38,487 nt of DNA. It comes from an uncultured Eubacteriales bacterium (lineage in GTDB: Bacteria > Bacillota > Clostridia > Monoglobales > Monoglobaceae). Shown here piece after piece: positions 31,949 to 38,487 of the stretch. The stretch covers positions 1 to 38,487 of the forward strand of contig URAN01000024.1 of the NCBI GenBank assembly GCA_900545865.1, in the 5' to 3' direction. The notes under the pieces were generated by a model. That model did not search any database and was not told the origin of the DNA. It saw only the letters and a program-made list of their open reading frames with translations. The translations under genes and the position numbers were made by a program. Position 1 is the first letter of the stretch, and every line of letters begins with the position of its first letter.

Positions 31949-34900
31949 CTAATTAAACGGAACCAATCTGAAATAGCCTGGATTTTTAGTGCTGACTATA
32001 CCGCCGCCCCACTCCATATATGACTTTCTCCCGTTTCCGTCATTTTCGTTAAGCGCAACCGAGAAAACAAGCTCACTTGTTTTGGGCTTTCCTGCGGCAA
32101 AAATCTCTGTCCACGGCATTTTAAATTCATAGGTTGTCTTATGCGTTATATCATCACGCTTTATTGCACACTCGGTATCTTCAAATTTATTGATGGTTTC
32201 GCTTACAAAATTCGGTTCTTGCGAATTAAAGTGATTGTATCGCTGAAAGCACGATTCGCCTTTTGAATTCAGCGCAAGTCCCATTTCGGTATAAGGGCTT
32301 GTTTCTGCTTTCTCCGACGCAATTGAGAATTGTACGCTGTCCATTGCCCAAAGCCGATTTTCGGGATCATCTCCGCAATGTATATCGTCTGTTACCTCCG
32401 CAGCCAGATAGAAGAACTCATCATCGTACATTAAGTATACATTTGCGCTTAAATCGTTTTTGCCCTTCCATTCCACCGTTTCAACCGTACTGGTTTTTCC
32501 CCACTGCGACTTTTGATTTATTTGGATTCCGGATGCGCTGACCGTCCACTCTCCTTTGGATATTACACCGTCTATTGTCGGTGAAGCATCCGCTTTTTCG
32601 CATGACACAAAGTTTGTTGTTGCAATATCGGTTGCGGTCGTTCCATCGTTCAAGGTTACCCTTGCCGATACCGTATAGCTCCCTTTGCCAACCCCTTCGG
32701 GTATGTTAAATCTGAATTTTCCCTGTTCTCCCGATAAGAGGTTCTTGATTTCATCCTTATCCCCGGTCGAAAGCTCTATGACGCCGGATAACGGAGATGT
32801 GCGTTTGTTGTTCTTAAGATTGAATATTGCCTGCCATCTGCCGCTTCTGTACGGAACAATCTTTAAATCCGTTTCGACCGAACCGATATATTTCAATAAA
32901 ACCGGCTCTTTGTAATACACCTTGCCGTCCCTTGATACTGTAACAAAAATTCTCTCTCTGCCTTCGTCATAATAGAATTTATATTCTTCCGTATCGTTGC
33001 GGTCGTTGTATGTAACAAAATCAAGCTTTGCCTTGTTGCCGTCAAAGCATATCTCGCCGGTCACCTCGGCATTGATTGATGTATCAACGCTGAGGTCAAC
33101 GTCTTTTGACAATTCTTTTTTTACATTAATCTCAAAAGCGTCCTCAACCGGTGTCTGTACCTCGTTCGGTGCGGAGAACAAAGGCGTATCTCTCAGCTCG
33201 ATTTTATCGCTTAGTCTTTCGGCAACAATATATTTCGGTGCCGTTGTCAGCTTTAAGGTGATGTATCCGTCAATAGCATCGAGTTTTGTATCGTTACCGT
33301 ATTCATCATATACGATAACGCTGTCCGCACCCGTCTTTAAGCTTACATCCTTTTCGTTTTCAATGGAATATACGAAAAAGCACTCTTTTCCGTCCGCAAG
33401 CCGCAGCTTATAAGACCAAATATCGTCCGCACTCACTTTTTCGGGCTGTGAATCCTCGATGACCTGTTTTGAAATATACTCGGCATTGTTTAAAATGTTA
33501 TTGTGAGCAGCCATTTCCACCGCCACCGGCAATGCCTCATACGGAATTTCTCCGCTTTTTCTTCTTATCAATCCAAAACCGTTTTCATAGTTATTTGATG
33601 ATTTTTCCTTGGAAATAAGCTGATACATTGTTGTTTTGTCATAATAAGGCATCATTATAAGCTGTTGTCTTACCATATAATCAGCCTTGAGCTTTTCACT
33701 GATATTGGCTTTTGTATATCCCGATGTTGTACCGAATTCGGTATTCCAAAGCGGTTTATCGTCAAGGCCGTATTTTTTCAGCAGCTTCTCAAGCTCAATC
33801 AACGCATCGGGAAGACCATCCTCTATATATCTTGTTCCGAACGCCGCCTGATAGTCGTGCAGGGATATTGAGTCCATATACTGACCCGGATTATCGCCGA
33901 GAGCCTGAAAAATCATTTCCATCCAATCCCTCAGATTTTTTACCGCACCTCCGCATATAGCCATTACGTTTACGTTCGGGTTTGCTTTTTTCATCGGCTC
34001 GTACGTTGCCTTTAAATATTCGGCATAACACTCGGCATTCATCTGCGCAAGACTTCCTTGCTGGCGCAGCCAATACTCATTTATTATCTCAAAATCATTT
34101 GTAATATCGGTAAAATCTTTGGCGGCGGCGGAAACATACCTCGTCCAATCGCTCAATGTCGTACCTGAGGTAAGCTCCTCTAAGCTGTTCGCCGGCATTT
34201 TGTTCTTTTGCAGCACCCCACCGTTTTCCAATATCGGCAGGAATTTAACATCGGATTTTTTCAGCGCATCCTTGGATTTAAATGTGTTTGTGCTCAAAAG
34301 CTGCCAGTCCTGATCAACAAACACCGATGCATCCACATTATCTCTTACAAATGAAATTCCGAGCTTTTCGGCAATCTTAAGTGCATTCTCGGTCAAATTA
34401 TTGGTGCCTATTTCATGCATCGCAACGCCTATCCGAGGATTTGTCCCGTTCTGGTGCATAATCACCGAAAATCGGGTTGCATCGGACGAAACCATTGCAC
34501 CGCTTGAATTATAAAGCTTAACCTTTGCAGTATAAAATCCCTTTTTATCGGTCTTGTCCAAAAGCGTTACTTTTTTTGTTTCGCCGCTCTTTAGAGTATA
34601 CTCATCGCTGCCTTGCTTTACCGATTCATTCTTATCGGTGCGTATATCATACGCCAGCATATATGTATTCTCTTGTTCCGTACGGTTTACAATTTTACAT
34701 TCTATATTTAACTTATCTTCGTCATAAATATTTCCGAGTTCGTTGCTGATGAACGAAACCTCTGATGCCTCATTTGTGTCAACCAAGCCATAGGTAAGCT
34801 TATCAATCCTAAACTCACCGCTGCTGTCTCCGCCGACATCGCCGCAGTTAAAAAACATCTGTTTCATTCCGACATTCGGATAGTCGTTTACATTGAAAAA

Positions 34901-35494
34901 ATTCGGCGCTTGTGCTTTTGTACGGCCCCAATATTTATTGTCTACATAAAAATCCGCAAGCGTTCTTTCGCAATCGTACAAGATTTTAATGTTATACCAT
35001 TTGTTTACCTCGTACGTTATTGCATCATCGGTATCTGTTGGGGCTCCCCACCCCGACAAAGAACCCCAGTGTATCATCTTTCCGCTGTCATTCATCATGA
35101 ACGGAAGCATACTTGTTCCGTTTGTATCCTGAAGCCACAATGCAATTTGATGATTTGTCTGTAACGCTTTAATGTTAAAGCTGATCATAAAACGATGATC
35201 GTCACCGATGAATTTTGCATTATTCTCGATTTCTGTATCGAATTTTTTAAAAAGCTGGGTTATGTATGTTGCCTTTCCCATCGCCATACATTCTCCGTAC
35301 TCATCATCGTTCGCCTTCCAATATGCGCCTGATACGCCCTCACCGCCGTTGCCTGTGCTTTGAAAGAGGATGTTTTGAAACTCCGGCGGCGTTTCAAGAT
35401 ACTGCCATTTTGCCGCATATACGATATTTGGCATCAATCCGACAAGCATACTCATCATAAGTATAAACGCCCACAGTCTGTTTTTCTTTATCAT
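31949..35494 (-). CDS. Large secreted clan GH-A-like glycoside hydrolase with CBM9-like module
   Basis: 1181 aa from ATG 35494 (AGGAG 8 nt upstream; an ATG at 35632 has no SD and spoils the signal peptide). Signal peptide about 1-28 (LWAFILMMSMLVGLMPNIVYA). Residues 30-240 are a LamG-like domain (WYNIKILYDCERTLADFYVD). A beta domain follows at about 245-345. A TIM-barrel of about 350-720 begins PRIGVAMHEIG, with a likely acid/base Glu473 in EIINEYW and nucleophile Glu586 in LWNTEFG, the layout of GH-A families such as GH39/GH5. The end (about 995-1181, ASPTIDGVISKGEW...SVALNENDGNGRKSYMEWGG in part) is CBM9-like. The exact GH family and substrate cannot be told. First gene of the polysaccharide run. 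Confidence 0.82.
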   Translation of the reverse strand: MIKKNRLWAFILMMSMLVGLMPNIVYAAKWQYLETPPEFQNILFQSTGNGGEGVSGAYWKANDDEYGECMAMGKATYITQLFKKFDTEIENNAKFIGDDHRFMISFNIKALQTNHQIALWLQDTNGTSMLPFMMNDSGKMIHWGSLSGWGAPTDTDDAITYEVNKWYNIKILYDCERTLADFYVDNKYWGRTKAQAPNFFNVNDYPNVGMKQMFFNCGDVGGDSSGEFRIDKLTYGLVDTNEASEVSFISNELGNIYDEDKLNIECKIVNRTEQENTYMLAYDIRTDKNESVKQGSDEYTLKSGETKKVTLLDKTDKKGFYTAKVKLYNSSGAMVSSDATRFSVIMHQNGTNPRIGVAMHEIGTNNLTENALKIAEKLGISFVRDNVDASVFVDQDWQLLSTNTFKSKDALKKSDVKFLPILENGGVLQKNKMPANSLEELTSGTTLSDWTRYVSAAAKDFTDITNDFEIINEYWLRQQGSLAQMNAECYAEYLKATYEPMKKANPNVNVMAICGGAVKNLRDWMEMIFQALGDNPGQYMDSISLHDYQAAFGTRYIEDGLPDALIELEKLLKKYGLDDKPLWNTEFGTTSGYTKANISEKLKADYMVRQQLIMMPYYDKTTMYQLISKEKSSNNYENGFGLIRRKSGEIPYEALPVAVEMAAHNNILNNAEYISKQVIEDSQPEKVSADDIWSYKLRLADGKECFFVYSIENEKDVSLKTGADSVIVYDEYGNDTKLDAIDGYITLKLTTAPKYIVAERLSDKIELRDTPLFSAPNEVQTPVEDAFEINVKKELSKDVDLSVDTSINAEVTGEICFDGNKAKLDFVTYNDRNDTEEYKFYYDEGRERIFVTVSRDGKVYYKEPVLLKYIGSVETDLKIVPYRSGRWQAIFNLKNNKRTSPLSGVIELSTGDKDEIKNLLSGEQGKFRFNIPEGVGKGSYTVSARVTLNDGTTATDIATTNFVSCEKADASPTIDGVISKGEWTVSASGIQINQKSQWGKTSTVETVEWKGKNDLSANVYLMYDDEFFYLAAEVTDDIHCGDDPENRLWAMDSVQFSIASEKAETSPYTEMGLALNSKGESCFQRYNHFNSQEPNFVSETINKFEDTECAIKRDDITHKTTYEFKMPWTEIFAAGKPKTSELVFSVALNENDGNGRKSYMEWGGGIVSTKNPGYFRLVPFN

Positions 35495-35607
35495 CTGACC
35501 ATCTCCTGTTCTTTTCTGCTTCATGTGTTTGTTGCGGTGGAATAGGGAAATAAGAATAAAAAAACAGCGATTTGAGATATTTGTATGATATAACAGTAGA
35601 AATTTTG

Positions 35608-35645
35608 ACCGTCTGAAATGGCTTGAAATCAAGCATTTTGACGGT
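35608..35645. promoter_or_regulatory. Inverted repeat upstream of the glycosidase operon
   Basis: ACCGTC (35608-35613) / GACGGT (35640-35645) enclose AAATG...CATTT and a central CTTGAAATCAAG near-palindrome. It lies about 110-150 nt upstream of the glycosidase start and is a candidate operator for that operon. No consensus -35/-10 pair is clear beside it. Confidence 0.45.
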
Positions 35646-35736
35646 TAAAAACAACAAAGTAATGAAAGTATATTAAATCCCTCAAAAACAGGCTTTTATG
35701 TTCCACTTTTGAGCAAAAGCATTGGATAAAAATAAA

Positions 35737-36029
35737 ATGAAAAAATTTATATCATATTATCAATAATTGCAGTAACGAGCACAACAGCATTTGCGGCAAA
35801 AATTCCGAGAGAAAGAGCACCAGACAGTGCAACGAAACATCAAATTCAAATCACTGAAAATCCTATCAGCGGAATTTGGGACAATGTACAAAACGGCGAA
35901 AGCTACGGTTCGGCAAGCTGCAAAGCGAATAACGCAATTCGTAAAGCGGTTATGTCAAATCAAGCTGACGACTACGGTTACAATACTATCCGCAATATCG
36001 CAAAATGCAATTCGGATAACGTGCGATAA
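35737..36029 (+). pseudogene. Small secreted protein with one-base frameshift in its signal peptide
   Basis: A frame ending at TAA 36027-36029 reads YIILSIIAVTSTTAFAAK, then IPRERAPDSATKHQIQITEN, then PISGIWDNVQNGESYGSASC, a classic signal peptide and a small Cys-containing exported domain. It has no start in frame. ATG 35737 followed by six A is one base out; a seventh A would give MKKIYIILSIIAV. So either the gene is dead or the A-run is a slippage switch. Without the shift it would be about 97 aa. Family unknown. Confidence 0.6.
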
Positions 36030-36030
36030 A

Positions 36031-36288
36031 ATGCTCCGTCCTGAAGTTTACAGACAATATGAGGAATATTTGAAAGTATTGCATGCAGACATTTTAACTG
36101 ATGTTAGAAATGGCAGAGATTTGGAAAACGCACGAAAAGCAGCATATGAGCAAATATATCAATCCGTAAATCCGTCATTTAACTATGACAAGCAATTTTT
36201 ACTTGACATTTGTTACCACAACATTCCCGTTGTTGACGCGGCAATGTTCACCGTTGCAAGACAACTGATTATCGAAAACAGACCGTAA
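36031..36288 (+). CDS. Unknown 85-aa protein
   Basis: MLRPEVYRQYEEYLKVLHAD... continues through LENARKAAYEQIYQSVNPSF and FLLDICYHNIPVVDAAMFTV to a TAA at 36286. It looks globular and helical with no signal peptide or known motif. It begins 1 nt after the stop of the frameshifted secreted protein (TAA-A-ATG), so it could be coupled to it or be its downstream partner. No SD is seen. The same frame stays open back to 35791, but that part is the shadow of the secreted protein. Confidence 0.4.
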   Translation: MLRPEVYRQYEEYLKVLHADILTDVRNGRDLENARKAAYEQIYQSVNPSFNYDKQFLLDICYHNIPVVDAAMFTVARQLIIENRP

Positions 36289-36755
36289 AATTTAAGGCGT
36301 ACCGTCAATCTGACGATACACATGTTTTATGTCATAGTATGGTAAACGCATAGGAATGTTTTGGCTTTTACAGAGTGCATAAACACTATGTTTGCGGACT
36401 CTAAAAGCCGCAAAAACAGCGTTCCCCTTATGTTTATATTCATAGTATCAAAAATACCGTTTTAAATGTCCACAATTGCAAAAATAGTACGGACAAAACC
36501 CGTACCATTTGCATAAACATATTATTATTTAATTGCCGTTTGCGGCACAAAGCGGTTTCATTCCCATTAAGATATCCCAAAGCATAATCTTGACTTTTCC
36601 GCTTGCATTAAGGTTTTGCGGTAATATGGGCGGATTTTCACCCTTTACAAGCGAGATGTTCGAGAATTAGGCGGAGATTTTCGGAAATTTCTTTCTATCT
36701 CTTTTGTACGGCATAATACTGGCGGTTTTCAAAAATGCCAAAAATAGGTGCAAAA
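36289..36755. other. Gene-poor spacer with hairpins and a possible minus-strand remnant
   Basis: No intact gene. GGCTTTTA (36363-36370) pairs with TAAAAGCC (36412-36419), and GTACGG (36488-36493) with CCGTAC (36499-36504). On the minus strand a frame with one stop ends at about 36530 and reads MPYKRDRKKFPKISA, stop, then FSNISLVKGENPPILPQNL and KIMLWDILMGMKPLCAANGN; it may be the tail of a lost gene, family unknown. Confidence 0.35.
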
Positions 36756-36788
36756 AAAACAGGAAACCTTTTTGTGATTCCCTGTTTT
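36756..36788 (-). terminator. Terminator of the GNAT gene
   Basis: AAAACAGG (36756-36763) pairs with CCTGTTTT (36781-36788), extended by GAA/TTC-type pairs. On the minus strand eight T follow. Confidence 0.75.
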
Positions 36789-36862
36789 CGCATTTTTCCA
36801 TTTGTGTATGGCGATTATTAAGTTTTCAGATACCTATAATAATGCTTGAATCGGTATGACCG

Positions 36863-37408
36863 TTACAATTCCAACCTCATATAAATAACTTCTTGAAACC
36901 CTGTCTTACGAGAATTAAAACCTTTCGGATTTCTGCCATATTCGATAAATCCAACTTTTTTATACATGGAAAATGCCCTTGCATTTTCAGCAACTACACT
37001 CAATTCCAGCTGACTATATCCCGCGGTTTTAGCACATTCAATACACGAAGCCATCAATGCTTGTCCAATTCCAAGTCCCCAAAACTTTTTCAGAACGCTA
37101 ATACCAAATTCAGCACGATGCCGTACCTTGTATTTCGCCCCTACTGCCTCGATTCCAGCAGTCCCTATAACTGCGCCATCAATTATAGCAATAATCTCAA
37201 TTTCATTTTCACTATTTTCCTTCTCTTTTAGAATCCGGCTTTCTTGTGCTGCATCAAAAGTGTTTTCATCGGGATATGTAAGCAAATAGTCGGTTTGGGT
37301 ATGAGTTAAATTGAAGTTATCTAATACAAGCTGTCCATCACTTTCAGTTGCATTTCTCAAACAACATTCCATACCATTCTTTAATGTTATTATTTTGCTG
37401 TATTTCAT
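36863..37408 (-). CDS. GNAT-family N-acetyltransferase
   Basis: 181 aa. The GNAT core is clear: IIAIIDGAVIGTAGIEAV (strand 4 region), RAEFGISVLKKFWGLGIGQALM with the acetyl-CoA Q/R-x-x-G-x-G/A loop (about 115-122), LELSVVAENARAFSMYKKVGFIEYGR and the terminal strand EVIYMRLEL. The substrate is unknown: amino groups of small molecules or proteins. It has its own SD (AAAGGAG, 9 nt) and terminator, so it is a single-gene unit in the accessory zone at the right edge. Confidence 0.92.
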   Translation of the reverse strand: MKYSKIITLKNGMECCLRNATESDGQLVLDNFNLTHTQTDYLLTYPDENTFDAAQESRILKEKENSENEIEIIAIIDGAVIGTAGIEAVGAKYKVRHRAEFGISVLKKFWGLGIGQALMASCIECAKTAGYSQLELSVVAENARAFSMYKKVGFIEYGRNPKGFNSRKTGFQEVIYMRLEL

Positions 37409-37511
37409 AGCCAGTCACTCCTTTGCAACTGCAATATTATTCCTGCAGCCGTCCCTTGTTAAACAACTTATCAATGTTTGTACCCTTTCTTATACTTTAA
37501 TTTTCTTCTCA

Positions 37512-37871
37512 TTATTCTTTTACAGGGAGATTATGTTGCTTTAAAAAAGAAAGTTTATCCCAATATCCACGCTGGAATAATATCTTTTCATTTACAACAT
37601 GGAAAAATCCGCATCCGCGCAATCCTAACGGGTCTTTCCACTCTAAGATAGCCCATTGCCCATCTTCAAAAATATTTTCCACAATACAAACCATTTTTGC
37701 AGTTGCAAACTCATTTGCAAACATTTCTCTAATAGCCGCAACTCCTACAACAGGTTCATTTGCAACTTGATGGTTTGTTGCATTATTATCATACAAACTA
37801 ATAATCATGTCCACATCACCGTCATTAAAAGCGTCTACCCATTTATTCACTACTTCTTTCGGACTTAGCAT
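37512..37871 (-). CDS. SnoaL/NTF2-like small protein
   Basis: 119 aa. An N-terminal helix (SPKEVVNKWVDAFNDGDVDMIISLYDNNATNHQ), then VVGVAAIREMFANEFATAKM and curved sheet strands (WAILEWKDPLGLRGCGFFHVVNEKILFQRGYWDKL) give the cone-shaped NTF2/SnoaL fold, common in small polyketide cyclases, isomerases and proteins of unknown role. Strong AAAGGAGGA 10 nt before the ATG. It lies 103 nt upstream of the GNAT gene, with no shared terminator visible between them, so they may be co-transcribed. Confidence 0.85.
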   Translation of the reverse strand: MLSPKEVVNKWVDAFNDGDVDMIISLYDNNATNHQVANEPVVGVAAIREMFANEFATAKMVCIVENIFEDGQWAILEWKDPLGLRGCGFFHVVNEKILFQRGYWDKLSFLKQHNLPVKE

Positions 37872-37980
37872 ATATTGTTATCCTCCTTTTTGATTAGAAA
37901 TGCCATTGGTTTTCATCTTGCTATTAACTATCACTGCTGACTTTGCAAATTTATAAATGTGAAATTCTTTCACCAAAGCC

Positions 37981-38108
37981 GTTTGAGGAAAGAGAGGCAA
38001 GCAGATTGTGTTCCTTGGCAGGCGAGGCTATACGTGGGTATGCGAGTCTGCCAAGGGGCGCAAGATGCGCCGCCTATCTTTTCTCAAACTTAATTTATAC
38101 TGCCTAAC
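37981..38108. ncRNA. Highly folded inter-gene element with three-way junction
   Basis: An 18-bp outer stem (37981-37998 with 38072-38089, 16 of 18 paired; GTTTGAG / CTCAAAC ends) encloses a 9-bp stem CCTTGGCAG / CTGCCAAGG (38013-38021 with 38048-38056) with a further apical stem, and a GGCGCA-AGA-TGCGCC hairpin (38057-38071). A GTTAGGC lies just outside (38108-38102, minus strand). It could be a structured RNA leader of the SnoaL gene, a MITE-like repeat or a folded recombination site. Structure is seen; function is unknown. Confidence 0.5.
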
Positions 38109-38144
38109 GATTTCACTTGCCGCGAAACCAGAGTTTTGAATTTA

Positions 38145-38345
38145 CTAACTGTTTTCAATTTCGTTTCCTATAAAGTAATTTGCTATTTCAAAAGCCTTTA
38201 TTCGTCTTTTCCCCAAAGTGATTTGTGACTTATATCTCTCCGGATTTTCTTTTGCTTCAAAGGTTATTATTGTTTCCCGTAATTTATGCAATGTTGAATC
38301 AATTTGCCTTTTTGCTTCAATTAAATCTTCCTTAGTATATTCCAT
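38145..38345 (-). CDS. Small helical protein of unknown function (66 aa)
   Basis: MEYTKEDLIEAKRQIDSTLH then KLRETIITFEAKENPERYKS: amphipathic helices and a basic patch (LGKRRIKAFEIANYF). It resembles small conserved hypothetical proteins seen in clostridial accessory regions; no function is known. GGAGGG lies 5 nt before the ATG. A TATAAT on the minus strand at 38390-38385 gives a possible promoter, without a good -35. Confidence 0.7.
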   Translation of the reverse strand: MEYTKEDLIEAKRQIDSTLHKLRETIITFEAKENPERYKSQITLGKRRIKAFEIANYFIGNEIENS

Positions 38346-38420
38346 TATTACCCTCCATAGCTTCTGATTGTTGTCGTCTTGGCTATTATATGTCTTTTCT
38401 TCCCCAAATGGTATAGGCTT

Positions 38421-38487
38421 TTATTTTTGTAATACTGTAAAACTTTTTTCTGTAAGGTATTCAAGGGATATTTCTCTTTTGTGCTTC
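38421..38487 (-). CDS. Possible C-terminal end of a further minus-strand gene, partial
   Basis: The last 21 codons of an open minus-strand frame (KHKREISLEYLTEKSFTVLQ) end at a TAA (38421-38423), 76 nt upstream of the 66-aa gene. Composition is protein-like, but the piece is too short to assign. Confidence 0.3.
   Translation of the reverse strand, partial: KHKREISLEYLTEKSFTVLQK

Noticed and set aside
35791..36030. Plus-strand frame starting MRQKFREKEHQ as the N-terminus of the 85-aa protein
   Set aside because: The same DNA in another frame gives a signal peptide and a coherent secreted protein; the MRQKF reading is Arg/Lys/Gln-biased, as expected of a shadow frame.
38102..38108. Integron attC site at GTTAGGC
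   Set aside because: The matching complementary core site is not present at the right distance and orientation relative to the minus-strand genes, and no integron integrase is visible. Kept only as part of the folded-element finding.
1..38487. CRISPR array
   Set aside because: No regularly spaced repeats of 24-40 bp with unique spacers were seen; the 11-bp iterons are too short and close-set.

Overview
The window looks like a chromosome segment from a low-to-mid GC, Gram-positive gut-type anaerobe of the Clostridia. Supporting signs are AGGAGG-type ribosome binding sites, S-layer homology (SLH) proteins, a lipoprotein sugar-binding protein, Tn4451-style mobile genes and a DUF2508 (YaaL-like) protein. 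The secreted carbohydrate genes and an alpha-L-rhamnosidase fragment suggest a plant-polysaccharide (pectin-type) degrader. A Monoglobus-like organism is only a guess.

Region 1 (1-7.6 kb) is a mobilizable element, probably cut by the left edge. It carries a partial BlaI/MecI repressor, a MOBQ-type relaxase (Tyr25 and an HUH motif) with a recognisable oriT, the small transposon genes DUF3847 and tnpW, a STAND NTPase with TPR repeats, and a large serine recombinase at the right end. The recombinase abuts a decayed AraC regulator tail. The STAND gene is framed by inverted arrays of 11-bp iterons, the most unusual DNA pattern in this half.

Region 2 (8-18.9 kb) is a sugar-catabolism locus. A PHP-domain protein on the + strand converges on a nine-gene minus-strand operon: GH4 glycosidase, FGGY kinase, FucI-like isomerase, beta-sandwich protein, fructose-6-phosphate-aldolase-like TalC, KdsD-like SIS isomerase, YjbQ, archaeal-type triose-phosphate-isomerase-like protein, and a second YjbQ. 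A GntR/LacI-type regulator lies upstream. Its own promoter and the operon promoter carry the same ACTTAT-n4-ATAAG palindrome. Two YjbQ paralogues around a TIM-fold isomerase suggest an undescribed phosphosugar pathway.

Region 3 (18.9-21.6 kb) is a scar zone. It holds an ISL3-like transposase tail with terminal repeats, tRNA-Pro(GGG), a DUF2508 gene, tRNA-Arg(CCT), and a tyrosine integrase lacking its N-terminus, fused directly to an alpha-L-rhamnosidase lacking its C-terminus.

Region 4 (21.1-35.5 kb) is a same-strand polysaccharide-utilisation run that ends at that scar. In transcription order: a large secreted clan GH-A-like glycosidase with a CBM9-like module, a laminin-G-like secreted protein interrupted by an in-frame TGA, two SLH proteins, an ABC sugar-binding lipoprotein, a metallophosphoesterase with no ordinary start codon, and the rhamnosidase stub.

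Region 5 (35.5-38.5 kb) has a frameshifted small secreted protein, an unknown 85-aa ORF, and small independent minus-strand genes (GNAT acetyltransferase, NTF2/SnoaL-like protein, 66-aa helical protein) with a highly folded element between the last two. This has the feel of an accessory gene-cassette zone.
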